Position numbers and translations under genes: made by a program
In this document: piece after piece, positions 1 through 5,111 of the stretch
How positions within the stretch are numbered: the stretch's first letter is position 1
Layout: every line of letters begins with the position of its first letter
Notes under the pieces: model-generated
Database searches by the model: none
The model's input: only the letters and a program-made list of their open reading frames with translations
Told to the model about the DNA's origin: nothing
Assembly (NCBI GenBank): GCA_016302935.1
Contig: JAEDMO010000019.1
Coordinates: 1 to 15,555, forward strand
Direction of reading: 5' to 3'
DNA length: 15,555 nt
DNA from: Bacilli bacterium
GTDB taxonomy: Bacteria; Bacillota_I; Bacilli_A; RF39; UBA660

Positions 1-54
1 AGCAGAGGACTGAAAATCCTTGTGTCGCTGGTTCAATTCCCGCTGGAGCCACCA
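1..54 (+). tRNA. tRNA-Phe (anticodon GAA), 5' end outside the window
   Basis: Only the 3' part is present, about standard positions 23 to 76, so some 22 nt are missing. The anticodon stem pairs bases 5-9 with 17-21 around a seven-base loop. T33 is at 11 and the anticodon GAA at 12-14, which reads Phe codons. A five-base variable region (22-26), a T loop beginning TTCAA (32-38), the 3' acceptor strand (44-50), A73 and an encoded CCA (52-54) follow. The T stem (27-31 with 39-43) has one non-pair, T29 opposite C41. A terminator follows at 72-109, so this is probably the last tRNA of its transcript. Confidence 0.9.
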
Positions 55-71
55 TATTTACTGATACTTAG

Positions 72-109
72 TCATCTAAATTATTATTTAATTAGATGAT
101 TTTTTTTCT
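72..109 (+). terminator. Rho-independent terminator after tRNA-Phe
   Basis: An 8-bp stem pairs TCATCTAA (72-79) with TTAGATGA (92-99) around a 12-nt AT-rich loop. A T-rich tract follows from 100. It lies 17 nt past the tRNA CCA end and separates tRNA transcription from the rhodanese gene. Confidence 0.85.
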
Positions 110-156
110 TTTAAAATATTAACAATAAATAATAATAAACAATTATTTAAAAAGAA

Positions 157-175
157 CATAATATATATTGGTGAT
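157..175 (+). promoter_or_regulatory. Probable -10 box and Shine-Dalgarno of the rhodanese gene
   Basis: CATAAT at 157-162 (5/6 of the -10 consensus) is followed seven bases later by GGTGAT at 170-175, then ATG at 179. No clear -35 or TG extension is seen. The spacing matches that of the sufC and sufB promoters, which is the main support. Confidence 0.4.
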
Positions 176-178
176 ATA

Positions 179-472
179 ATGAATACTATAACAGTAAGTG
201 AGCTTAAAGAATTAAAAAATCCTCTTATTATAGATATAAGAGATAATTTTAATTATAATAACAGTCACATTCCAAGTGCCATTAACATTCCAGAATTGAT
301 ATTAAAAGAAATGCCCGCCAGATATTTATCAAAAAACAATACCTATTATCTTTACTGCAGTATTGGAAAACAAAGTTTAATTTTATCCAACTATTTAAAC
401 ACCATTGGCTATCATTGTTACTCTCTAGAAGGGGGATATCAGGAATATAGAAGAAATTTAGAAATTTACTAA
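179..472 (+). CDS. Single-domain rhodanese-like sulfurtransferase
   Basis: This 97-residue protein is a complete stand-alone rhodanese domain of the GlpE/PspE size class. Such proteins carry sulfane sulfur as a persulfide on the active-site cysteine, in the cytoplasm when, as here, there is no signal peptide. Visible motifs are the LIIDIRD strand and turn (16-22), HIPSAINIP (30-38, the usual G-H-I-P-G-A region with Ser for Gly), the active loop C60-SIGKQ-S66 and the C-terminal LEGGY (83-87). The Cys-x-x-Gly-x-x-Ser loop suggests an active enzyme rather than a dead domain. ATG 179 is supported by GGTGAT at 170-175. It is monocistronic or weakly linked to rmuC downstream, which has its own promoter. 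The physiological acceptor cannot be read from the sequence, and the suf genes are too far away to imply a direct link. Confidence 0.88.
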   Translation: MNTITVSELKELKNPLIIDIRDNFNYNNSHIPSAINIPELILKEMPARYLSKNNTYYLYCSIGKQSLILSNYLNTIGYHCYSLEGGYQEYRRNLEIY

Positions 473-497
473 TACCAAAAGACGATAATAATGGTAT
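472..497 (+). repeat. 6-bp inverted repeat overlapping the rmuC -10 element
   Basis: ATACCA at 472-477 is perfectly inverted as TGGTAT at 492-497, with half-site centres 20 bp apart. The right half covers the TG extension and the start of TATAAT. No T tract follows, so it is a poor terminator. It could be an operator or chance. Confidence 0.35.
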
Positions 498-515
498 AAT
501 ATAAATAGTAAAGGA
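492..515 (+). promoter_or_regulatory. Extended -10 promoter and Shine-Dalgarno of rmuC
   Basis: TGG TATAAT at 492-500 is a perfect -10 with the TGn extension. No good -35 lies 16-18 bp upstream, as is usual for extended -10 promoters. The Shine-Dalgarno AAGGA is at 511-515, ahead of ATG 525. The predicted leader is about 18 nt. Confidence 0.75.
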
Positions 516-524
516 TGTGTAAAA

Positions 525-1595
525 ATGATGGACTATATAATAATAGGATTACTAATAATATTAATTATTTTAACAATAATATCTATAAGTAAGAATATCA
601 ACGAATCAAGGATTACCGAAAGATTAGGAAAATTAGAAACTAATACTATCAAAGAATTAGGAGATTTTAATAACAGCTTAACTAGAAATATGAACGAAGA
701 CTTTACAAAATTAAACGAACGGATAGATACTAGATTAAGAATAATTAACGATAAAGTAAATGAAAGAATTGATGATAATTTTAATAAAACTAATAAAACA
801 TTTACCAATATTTTAGAAAGATTATCTAAAATAGACGAAGCTCAAAAGAAAATAGATAATCTCTCATTAGATATTGTTAATCTTCAAAGTATCCTAACCG
901 ATAAAAAGAGTAGAGGTATTTTTGGCGAAGTAAATTTAAAACATATCTTATCAAGCGTATTTGGTGATGTTAATGATAAAATATACCAAATGCAATATCA
1001 ATTTCCTAATAATACCATTGCAGATGCTGTTATCTTCGCGCCAGAACCCCTAGGATTAGTCGCAATCGATTCAAAATTTCCATTAGAAAACTATCAAATT
1101 ATGGTAGATAAAAATAGAAATAATCTAGAAAGAAGCATGGCTGAAAAACAATTTAAGATTGATGTCAAAAAGCATATTGATGCCATAAGCAATAAATATA
1201 TTATTCCAGGAATTACATCGAATCAAGCAATTATGTTTCTACCGGCAGAAGCCCTATTCGCAGAAATAAATGCCTATCATACCGATTTGGTAGAATATGC
1301 TCATAAAAAAAGAGTCTGGATAACCTCGCCAACTACCTTAATATCAACATTCACTGTTATCCAAGTACTATTAAAAAATATGGAAAGAGATAAATATGCC
1401 TCTATTATTCATGAAGAGTTAAACAAACTAGGCCTAGAATTTGCAAGATATAAAGAACGATGGGATAAATTATCTAGAAGCATAGAAACGGTGGGTAAAG
1501 ACGTAGAAAGTATCCACATAACTACCGATAAAATATCCAAAAGATTTGAATCAATTAATCAAGTCGACATAAAAAATGACCAATATTTAGAATAA
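525..1595 (+). CDS. rmuC: RmuC family protein (DNA recombination/limiting protein)
   Basis: The 356-residue protein has the RmuC layout: an N-terminal membrane anchor (about 4-21), a long charged heptad-like coiled-coil stretch (about 25-125) and the RmuC domain (about 127-330). Domain motifs are KKSRGIFGE (127-135), the ADAVIF strand (166-171) and AIDSKFPLENY (180-190). The D167 and D182-x-K184 pattern fits the proposed PD-(D/E)xK nuclease-like core. A later segment, IMFLPAEALFAEI, is also typical. RmuC limits inversions and rearrangements at short inverted repeats in E. coli, but its biochemical activity is still poorly defined. Start ATG 525 lies nine bases after AAGGA; an in-frame ATG at 528 is an alternative. 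It has its own extended -10 promoter. No hairpin separates it from the next small gene, so read-through is likely. Confidence 0.9.
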   Translation: MMDYIIIGLLIILIILTIISISKNINESRITERLGKLETNTIKELGDFNNSLTRNMNEDFTKLNERIDTRLRIINDKVNERIDDNFNKTNKTFTNILERLSKIDEAQKKIDNLSLDIVNLQSILTDKKSRGIFGEVNLKHILSSVFGDVNDKIYQMQYQFPNNTIADAVIFAPEPLGLVAIDSKFPLENYQIMVDKNRNNLERSMAEKQFKIDVKKHIDAISNKYIIPGITSNQAIMFLPAEALFAEINAYHTDLVEYAHKKRVWITSPTTLISTFTVIQVLLKNMERDKYASIIHEELNKLGLEFARYKERWDKLSRSIETVGKDVESIHITTDKISKRFESINQVDIKNDQYLE

Positions 1596-1644
1596 AATAT
1601 GTGTTATCCATAATAAACTAACATAAAATTAATTAGGTGGTAAT

Positions 1645-1869
1645 ATGGGTAAACGCATTTTTTTCTTTTTGCTTGGTTTTGGTTTAATGATTATAGGCTT
1701 TACATATATTATTTTATATCTAAATTTACTTACCATCGGGTATAATTTTAACCAATATGTTAATTTTATAATTAGAAGATTTGAATGCTATTATAGTATC
1801 ATTGGACTTTTAATTATTATCTTCACTTTATTTCTAAAAGGAGAAAATCACAATGAAATATATATATGA
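1645..1869 (+). CDS. Small two-helix membrane protein, unknown function
   Basis: I do not recognise this 74-residue protein. It has a positive N-terminus (MGKR), a hydrophobic helix at about 5-27, a short basic loop with RR (44-45), a second helix at about 48-65 and a short polar tail. This fits an integral membrane hairpin. The start is well supported by AGGTGG (1635-1640) four bases before ATG. Its last 17 bases overlap the start of the next gene, and that gene's Shine-Dalgarno lies inside this coding sequence, so the two are probably translationally coupled. It ends in TGA. Confidence 0.7.
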   Translation: MGKRIFFFLLGFGLMIIGFTYIILYLNLLTIGYNFNQYVNFIIRRFECYYSIIGLLIIIFTLFLKGENHNEIYI

Positions 1870-2488
1870 TATCGTTTTAAACTTTAATAAACAATACTTT
1901 AATTTTTTCGAGTGGAATATTAATGATAATATTATTAATATAAGGAAAATACCAATATTTAAAATCAGCGATAAATTCTATTTCGATATAAAAAATTATT
2001 CTATTAAACTTGATACGGATTTTGTCAAAAGTATCGAAAATCAAACTTTATTATATTTGGGTAACAATCATCAAAATATGTGTCTTTTTAGTAATAGCAA
2101 AGAAGTACTAGGAGTAATGATAGATAAAAATGGAAACGTAATAAAAAGAAGTAGTCTATTATTTGATGAAGAGGATGAAGCATTAGAACTATGCGAAGAA
2201 TTAAAAACTACCAAGATTGAATATACCATTGGTTCTAAAATAGAAAATAACGAATTTATCTGCAGACTTGAAAAAAGCCAGAAAGAAAAAATCATTAAAA
2301 CAATAAATGAGTTATTCAATAATCAAAATATTTCAGTTTTAAAATATTTATATTTTGATTTATTTGAAGAAGAAAAAGATGATATTACTTATATAAAGAA
2401 TAGATTAATAAATTCCCTAAACAAAAATAATAACAATATAGAACGTCTAAATACCATTTTCAGTGCCATAAAAAAAGAGATTATTTAA
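1853..2488 (+). CDS. DUF3603-like protein, unknown function
   Basis: The 211-residue protein opens with a YIYDIVLNFN strand, then FFEWNINDNI and a KIPIFKI segment (about 30-38). This order resembles what I recall of the uncharacterised Bacillus DUF3603 family (YIYDV...F.EW...D.....K.P..K). A middle strand pair (LGVMIDKNGNVIKRSS) and an acidic stretch (FDEEDEALELCEEL) follow, then a Lys/Asn-rich helical tail. No signal peptide, membrane segment or catalytic motif is seen. The start is fixed by AAAAGGAG (1836-1843) before ATG 1853. The 3' end overlaps the convergent regulator gene by eight bases inside a terminator hairpin that works for the other strand. The family match is from memory of the motif and is only moderate; the gene itself is convincing. 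Confidence 0.65.
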   Translation: MKYIYDIVLNFNKQYFNFFEWNINDNIINIRKIPIFKISDKFYFDIKNYSIKLDTDFVKSIENQTLLYLGNNHQNMCLFSNSKEVLGVMIDKNGNVIKRSSLLFDEEDEALELCEELKTTKIEYTIGSKIENNEFICRLEKSQKEKIIKTINELFNNQNISVLKYLYFDLFEEEKDDITYIKNRLINSLNKNNNNIERLNTIFSAIKKEII

Positions 2489-2493
2489 TCTCT
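2470..2493 (-). terminator. Terminator of the VUT/regulator operon, inside two overlapping gene ends
   Basis: Arms 2476-2483 (AGAGATTA) and 2486-2493 (TAATCTCT) form an 8-bp hairpin with a two-base loop (or 7 bp with a four-base loop). Read on the minus strand it is followed by seven T (complement of 2470-2476). On the plus strand no T tract follows. It holds the stop codons of both converging genes. Confidence 0.8.
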
Positions 2494-3146
2494 CTGGTTA
2501 AAGCTACAACCTTACCAATTATCATATCATTAGAAACAACATTAATATTAATAGTTGGATATTTTGGATTAATAGCTTGTAAAATAATTCCTTTAGGATA
2601 TTTATATAATCTCCTAATAGCAATAACATTATTTTTGATTGCTAAAGCAATATCGTCCCCATTTTCATAACTATCTTGCTTAACAATTGCCACTTTATCA
2701 TTCTTTAAATAAACAGGTGCCATAGAGTCATCTAATAACCTAACTCTTAAATCACTATAATTATTAACCGGTTCAAAAGAAGCGTTCTTATAACTATTAA
2801 TTAATTTTTCCGTTCTAGGAGTTAAAGACTTATCTTTTCTACTACTATTAATGTAATTTTTAATTAATTTCTTTTCAAATTTTTCTCTTTCTTTAGAAGA
2901 TGCCTTAATATCTTTAGGACTAATATCCTCAATATCAAAAATATTGCAAATCTCCACTAGTATATCGTAAGGAATATTTAAAGAGCCCGTTTCATATTTA
3001 TGAAGCGTTTGGCGATTTTTTTTATAATTAAGCGCCTTAGCTAAATCTTCAAGCGAGTAATTATAACGAGTCCTAGCCTCCTTAATCTTCTCACAAATAA
3101 TAGGTTTAAACTCATCGCTAATAAGGTCATCTTTTCTAGTTCTCAT
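2481..3146 (-). CDS. HTH transcriptional regulator with S24/LexA-like C-terminal domain lacking the catalytic Lys
   Basis: The 221-residue protein pairs an XRE/Cro-type HTH (about 19-72, with the SLEDLAKALNY helix and RQTLHKYETG recognition region) with an S24-fold domain (about 130-221). A charged linker (about 84-128) separates them. In LexA/CI proteins the Ser of S-M-x and the Lys of V-K-R-L make up the autoprotease. Here the Ser is present (DDSMAP, S141), but the Lys position reads IAIRRL, with R178. No Ala-Gly type cleavage site is obvious in the linker. A non-cleaving sensor or dimerisation domain is therefore more likely than an SOS-type switch. The start is supported by AGGAGGG (3154-3160). 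It lies 12 bp after the second VUT gene in the same operon, so it may regulate those transporters. The ligand is unknown. Confidence 0.85.
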   Translation of the reverse strand: MRTRKDDLISDEFKPIICEKIKEARTRYNYSLEDLAKALNYKKNRQTLHKYETGSLNIPYDILVEICNIFDIEDISPKDIKASSKEREKFEKKLIKNYINSSRKDKSLTPRTEKLINSYKNASFEPVNNYSDLRVRLLDDSMAPVYLKNDKVAIVKQDSYENGDDIALAIKNNVIAIRRLYKYPKGIILQAINPKYPTININVVSNDMIIGKVVALTREIK

Positions 3147-3158
3147 TATTTATCCCTC

Positions 3159-3815
3159 CTAATTAATTTTATTATCCTTATATATCAAAAACGTACCTAA
3201 AATACCTATAATAATCTTCAAAATAGTAACCATAATTATTAACATAATCAATTCCATTGTATTAATAATTCCTGCAAAAGCAATAACAGAAAAAATTACC
3301 GTATCGACAAATCCATAAACAATCACTGATAATAAATTACTCACCCATATTTTATTTTTCATAAGCCTTATTTCATAATACAAATAACCATTAAAATGTA
3401 TTGTAATATAAGAAGTAAGTATTAAACCTAAATATACTCTAAGCGGTATATTAAATGCAGTATCAAAATAGATACTATTAACTAAATTGCTAGGTACAGT
3501 CATTTTATTAACTAATAATAGACAACCATAAACCAAAGTAAGCCCAATAACAATTATATACCATATTTTACTCAAATCATCTTTTCCATATTTTTGTAGT
3601 ATCATATTCATCGCTACTATAGAAGTAGCATACATAACGGTTCCAGAGTTAACAGGAAGACCGAAAATAGAAATCATACTATTACCAAAAATCATAAAAA
3701 ACATATATCCAAGAAAAATCCATAGTACAAGTCCCTTTTTTCCAAATAAAGAACATCCTACGTACATAAGAGCATACATAAAAATTATCTCTCCAAGTAA
3801 TAAAAATTCATTCAT
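3159..3815 (-). CDS. VUT/YhhQ family membrane transporter (vitamin or queuosine-precursor type)
   Basis: This 218-residue hydrophobic protein has about six membrane helices, the size of the VUT family (PF02592). E. coli YhhQ of that family imports queuosine precursors. The diagnostic stretch is GFVDTVIFSVIAFAG (168-182), matching the family Q-x-x-D-T-x-x-F-x-x-I-A-F-x-G motif with D171. An earlier NMILQKYGKDD (70-80) stands where members usually have D-x-x-x-E-x-Y-G. The replaced acidic residues leave the substrate open. The start is clear: TAGGAGG at 3824-3830, and ATG overlaps the upstream gene's TGA as ATGA. It is the middle gene of a three-gene operon, between a divergent paralogue and the HTH/S24 regulator. 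No preQ1-type riboswitch is seen in the operon leader. Confidence 0.8.
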   Translation of the reverse strand: MNEFLLLGEIIFMYALMYVGCSLFGKKGLVLWIFLGYMFFMIFGNSMISIFGLPVNSGTVMYATSIVAMNMILQKYGKDDLSKIWYIIVIGLTLVYGCLLLVNKMTVPSNLVNSIYFDTAFNIPLRVYLGLILTSYITIHFNGYLYYEIRLMKNKIWVSNLLSVIVYGFVDTVIFSVIAFAGIINTMELIMLIIMVTILKIIIGILGTFLIYKDNKIN

Positions 3816-4483
3816 TGTTTTGGCCTCCTATACTTAAGCACATAATAGAAAACAGGTATATACAAAATATTGGCCATTAACTTAAAACTATACGTCATAA
3901 GTGAAATTCTAAATATATTAGTAACATCTAAAATATTATATAAAGATAAAAAACCTAGTACTAAGGAATCAATTAATTGAACAACAATTGAAGCAAAACA
4001 ACTATTTACAAAAATATGATCATAATATTTTTTAGTATATTTATATAAATATATAGAAGCCAAAACATTAATAACTAGTAGAATAGGAAATGCCAAAATA
4101 TTAACCCAATTATTAACAAACAATTTCTTAATATTAATAGCTATACCATTAGAAATAATTGGCAAATAAAGATAACTAAAAATAAACATAAAAATCATTA
4201 CCAGGCAAACAAACCCAATTAAATATAAACACTTTTTAATATCTTTACTATTTCCTTTTTCTAAAAGAACATAAAAAGCAATAAAAATAGCCATATAAAC
4301 AGGAGAATATAGTATTATGTCAAAACTAGTAATTTTTCCAATTTTAAGAGACAAAACAAAGGACAAGACCACCGCAATTACTAAAAAAACACTAATTCCA
4401 TCTTTTTCATAAGATCTATAAAAAAAATACAAAAGACCACTAAATATTAATAATAATAAGATAAATATTAACCCGTCCATCAT
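3812..4483 (-). CDS. Divergent VUT-like membrane transporter, paralogue of the next gene
   Basis: The 223-residue protein has about six hydrophobic segments. Near its end, VVQLIDSLVLGFLSL (about 167-181) aligns with the VUT Q-x-x-D-S/T-x-x-F motif of the following gene. The closing FKLMANILYIPVFYYVLKYRR resembles the family's last helix. Lys-rich loops (about 79-84 and 119-120) alternate with helices as expected for an inner-membrane carrier. It is more divergent than its neighbour, so assignment rests partly on tandem position. Two in-frame ATGs occur, at 4483 and 4480. AAGGTGG (4484-4490) abuts the first, so the second, with about six bases from AAGG, may be the true start. It is the first gene of the operon and ends in an ATGA overlap. 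Confidence 0.7.
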   Translation of the reverse strand: MMDGLIFILLLLIFSGLLYFFYRSYEKDGISVFLVIAVVLSFVLSLKIGKITSFDIILYSPVYMAIFIAFYVLLEKGNSKDIKKCLYLIGFVCLVMIFMFIFSYLYLPIISNGIAINIKKLFVNNWVNILAFPILLVINVLASIYLYKYTKKYYDHIFVNSCFASIVVQLIDSLVLGFLSLYNILDVTNIFRISLMTYSFKLMANILYIPVFYYVLKYRRPKQ

Positions 4484-4532
4484 CCACCTTCTTATTCCAA
4501 TAGTATTATATCATATTTTTTTTAAGAAACAA
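4484..4532 (-). promoter_or_regulatory. Extended -10 promoter and Shine-Dalgarno of the VUT operon
   Basis: On the minus strand TGA TATAAT covers 4513 down to 4505. A weak -35, TTGTTT, is at 4532-4527 with a 16-bp spacer. The Shine-Dalgarno AAGGTGG is at 4490-4484. The -35 lies within the T-rich tail of the upstream gene's terminator. The predicted leader is under 20 nt, leaving no room for a riboswitch. Confidence 0.75.
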
Positions 4533-4573
4533 AGAAAAAATTACCATAAACTTAAGGATATAGTAATTTTTTC
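4527..4573 (-). terminator. Terminator of the holin-like gene
   Basis: A perfect 11-bp AT-rich stem pairs 4534-4544 with 4563-4573 around an 18-nt loop. On the minus strand the descending arm ends in a T run and continues into a T-rich tail (TTTGTTTCTT). It starts six bases past the stop of the 4580-4930 gene. Confidence 0.75.
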
Positions 4574-4579
4574 TAATAT

Positions 4580-4930
4580 TTAATCGTCACGGGTGATTAA
4601 GTTTTCTTTTTTTACTTCAATATAGTCATCTAAGCTTTTAGGAGTGTAATTTATAATATTTTGCTTTTTCATAACTTCATATATGCCAGGAGCCCCAATA
4701 AAGGCAAAAATACAAACCCATATAGCCTTATTTATTTCCATATCATAAAATGTTGTAGCAAAAGGGATACCAACTAAAAAGGAAATGAATAAATTAGAAA
4801 GGAAAATTTGATATCCCTTTTTAATAATGCCTAGGGTTTTAAGCTTTTGTATAATTGCCATCAAAATGATACTGAGCATACCAGCAATCATTAAAATGTC
4901 ACTTAACATATCAGTTATCAATATATTCAT
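4580..4930 (-). CDS. Small holin-like membrane protein
   Basis: The 116-residue protein has three probable membrane helices (about 8-28, 43-60 and 68-85). A short Lys-rich loop (KLKTLGIIKKGY, 29-40) lies between the first two, and a charged tail (86-116) ends in TRDD. Size and layout resemble phage-type holins, but I cannot name a family. No endolysin, portal or other phage gene is nearby, so a prophage lysis role is not supported. The start is firm: AGGAGGG (4934-4940) three bases before ATG 4930. It has its own promoter and terminator, so it is expressed as a single gene between the PFOR gene and the VUT operon. Confidence 0.65.
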   Translation of the reverse strand: MNILITDMLSDILMIAGMLSIILMAIIQKLKTLGIIKKGYQIFLSNLFISFLVGIPFATTFYDMEINKAIWVCIFAFIGAPGIYEVMKKQNIINYTPKSLDDYIEVKKENLITRDD

Positions 4931-5032
4931 AATCCCTCCTTTTTTTTTCTAATTACAAGGCATAATAATTTTTTTACTGAACTAAATACAAACAAATTAA
5001 AATAAAATCATTTCCAAATTCCTTTCTAATAT

Positions 5033-5062
5033 GTTATATGATGAGATTAAAAAATTTGTCAT
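5033..5062 (-). promoter_or_regulatory. Sigma-A type promoter for the holin-like gene
   Basis: On the minus strand ATGACA (5062-5057, 5/6 of TTGACA) and TATAAC (5038-5033, 5/6 of TATAAT) are 18 bp apart. This is the only promoter here without a TG extension but with both boxes good. It implies a leader of about 95 nt before ATG 4930, the longest in the window. Confidence 0.6.
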
Positions 5063-5079
5063 AACAAAAATACAATACA

Positions 5080-5109
5080 AAATAAAAACTATTTGATTAA
5101 ATAGTTTTT
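5080..5109 (-). terminator. Probable terminator of nifJ
   Basis: A perfect 11-bp stem pairs 5084-5094 with 5099-5109 around the four-base loop 5095-5098. It begins three bases after the nifJ stop codon. On the minus strand the descending arm ends in TTTTT and continues ATTTTG, so the U-tract is short and broken by one A. Confidence 0.65.
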
Positions 5110-5111
5110 AA

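Noticed and set aside
1867..1869. Possible reading of TGA as Trp
   Set aside because: Conserved Trp positions (for example WW in the sigma factor and the SufU W) use TGG, and genes that end in TGA stop at sensible family lengths with the next gene's start close by.
2481..3146. An SOS (LexA) repressor
   Set aside because: The catalytic Lys position is Arg, no Ala-Gly cleavage site is clear, and the operon partners are transporters rather than repair genes.
4484..4530. A preQ1-type riboswitch upstream of the VUT transporters
   Set aside because: The promoter -10 ends at 4505 and the Shine-Dalgarno starts at 4490, so the leader is too short for an aptamer.
4580..4930. A prophage lysis cassette
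   Set aside because: The protein is holin-like in shape, but no endolysin, structural, integrase or attachment-site signals are nearby.
4999..5030. A four-codon leader peptide (ATG ATT TTA TTT TAA) with an upstream AGGA in the holin-like gene's leader, minus strand
   Set aside because: Very short, no regulatory codons and no alternative hairpins; such frames arise easily in AT-rich DNA.
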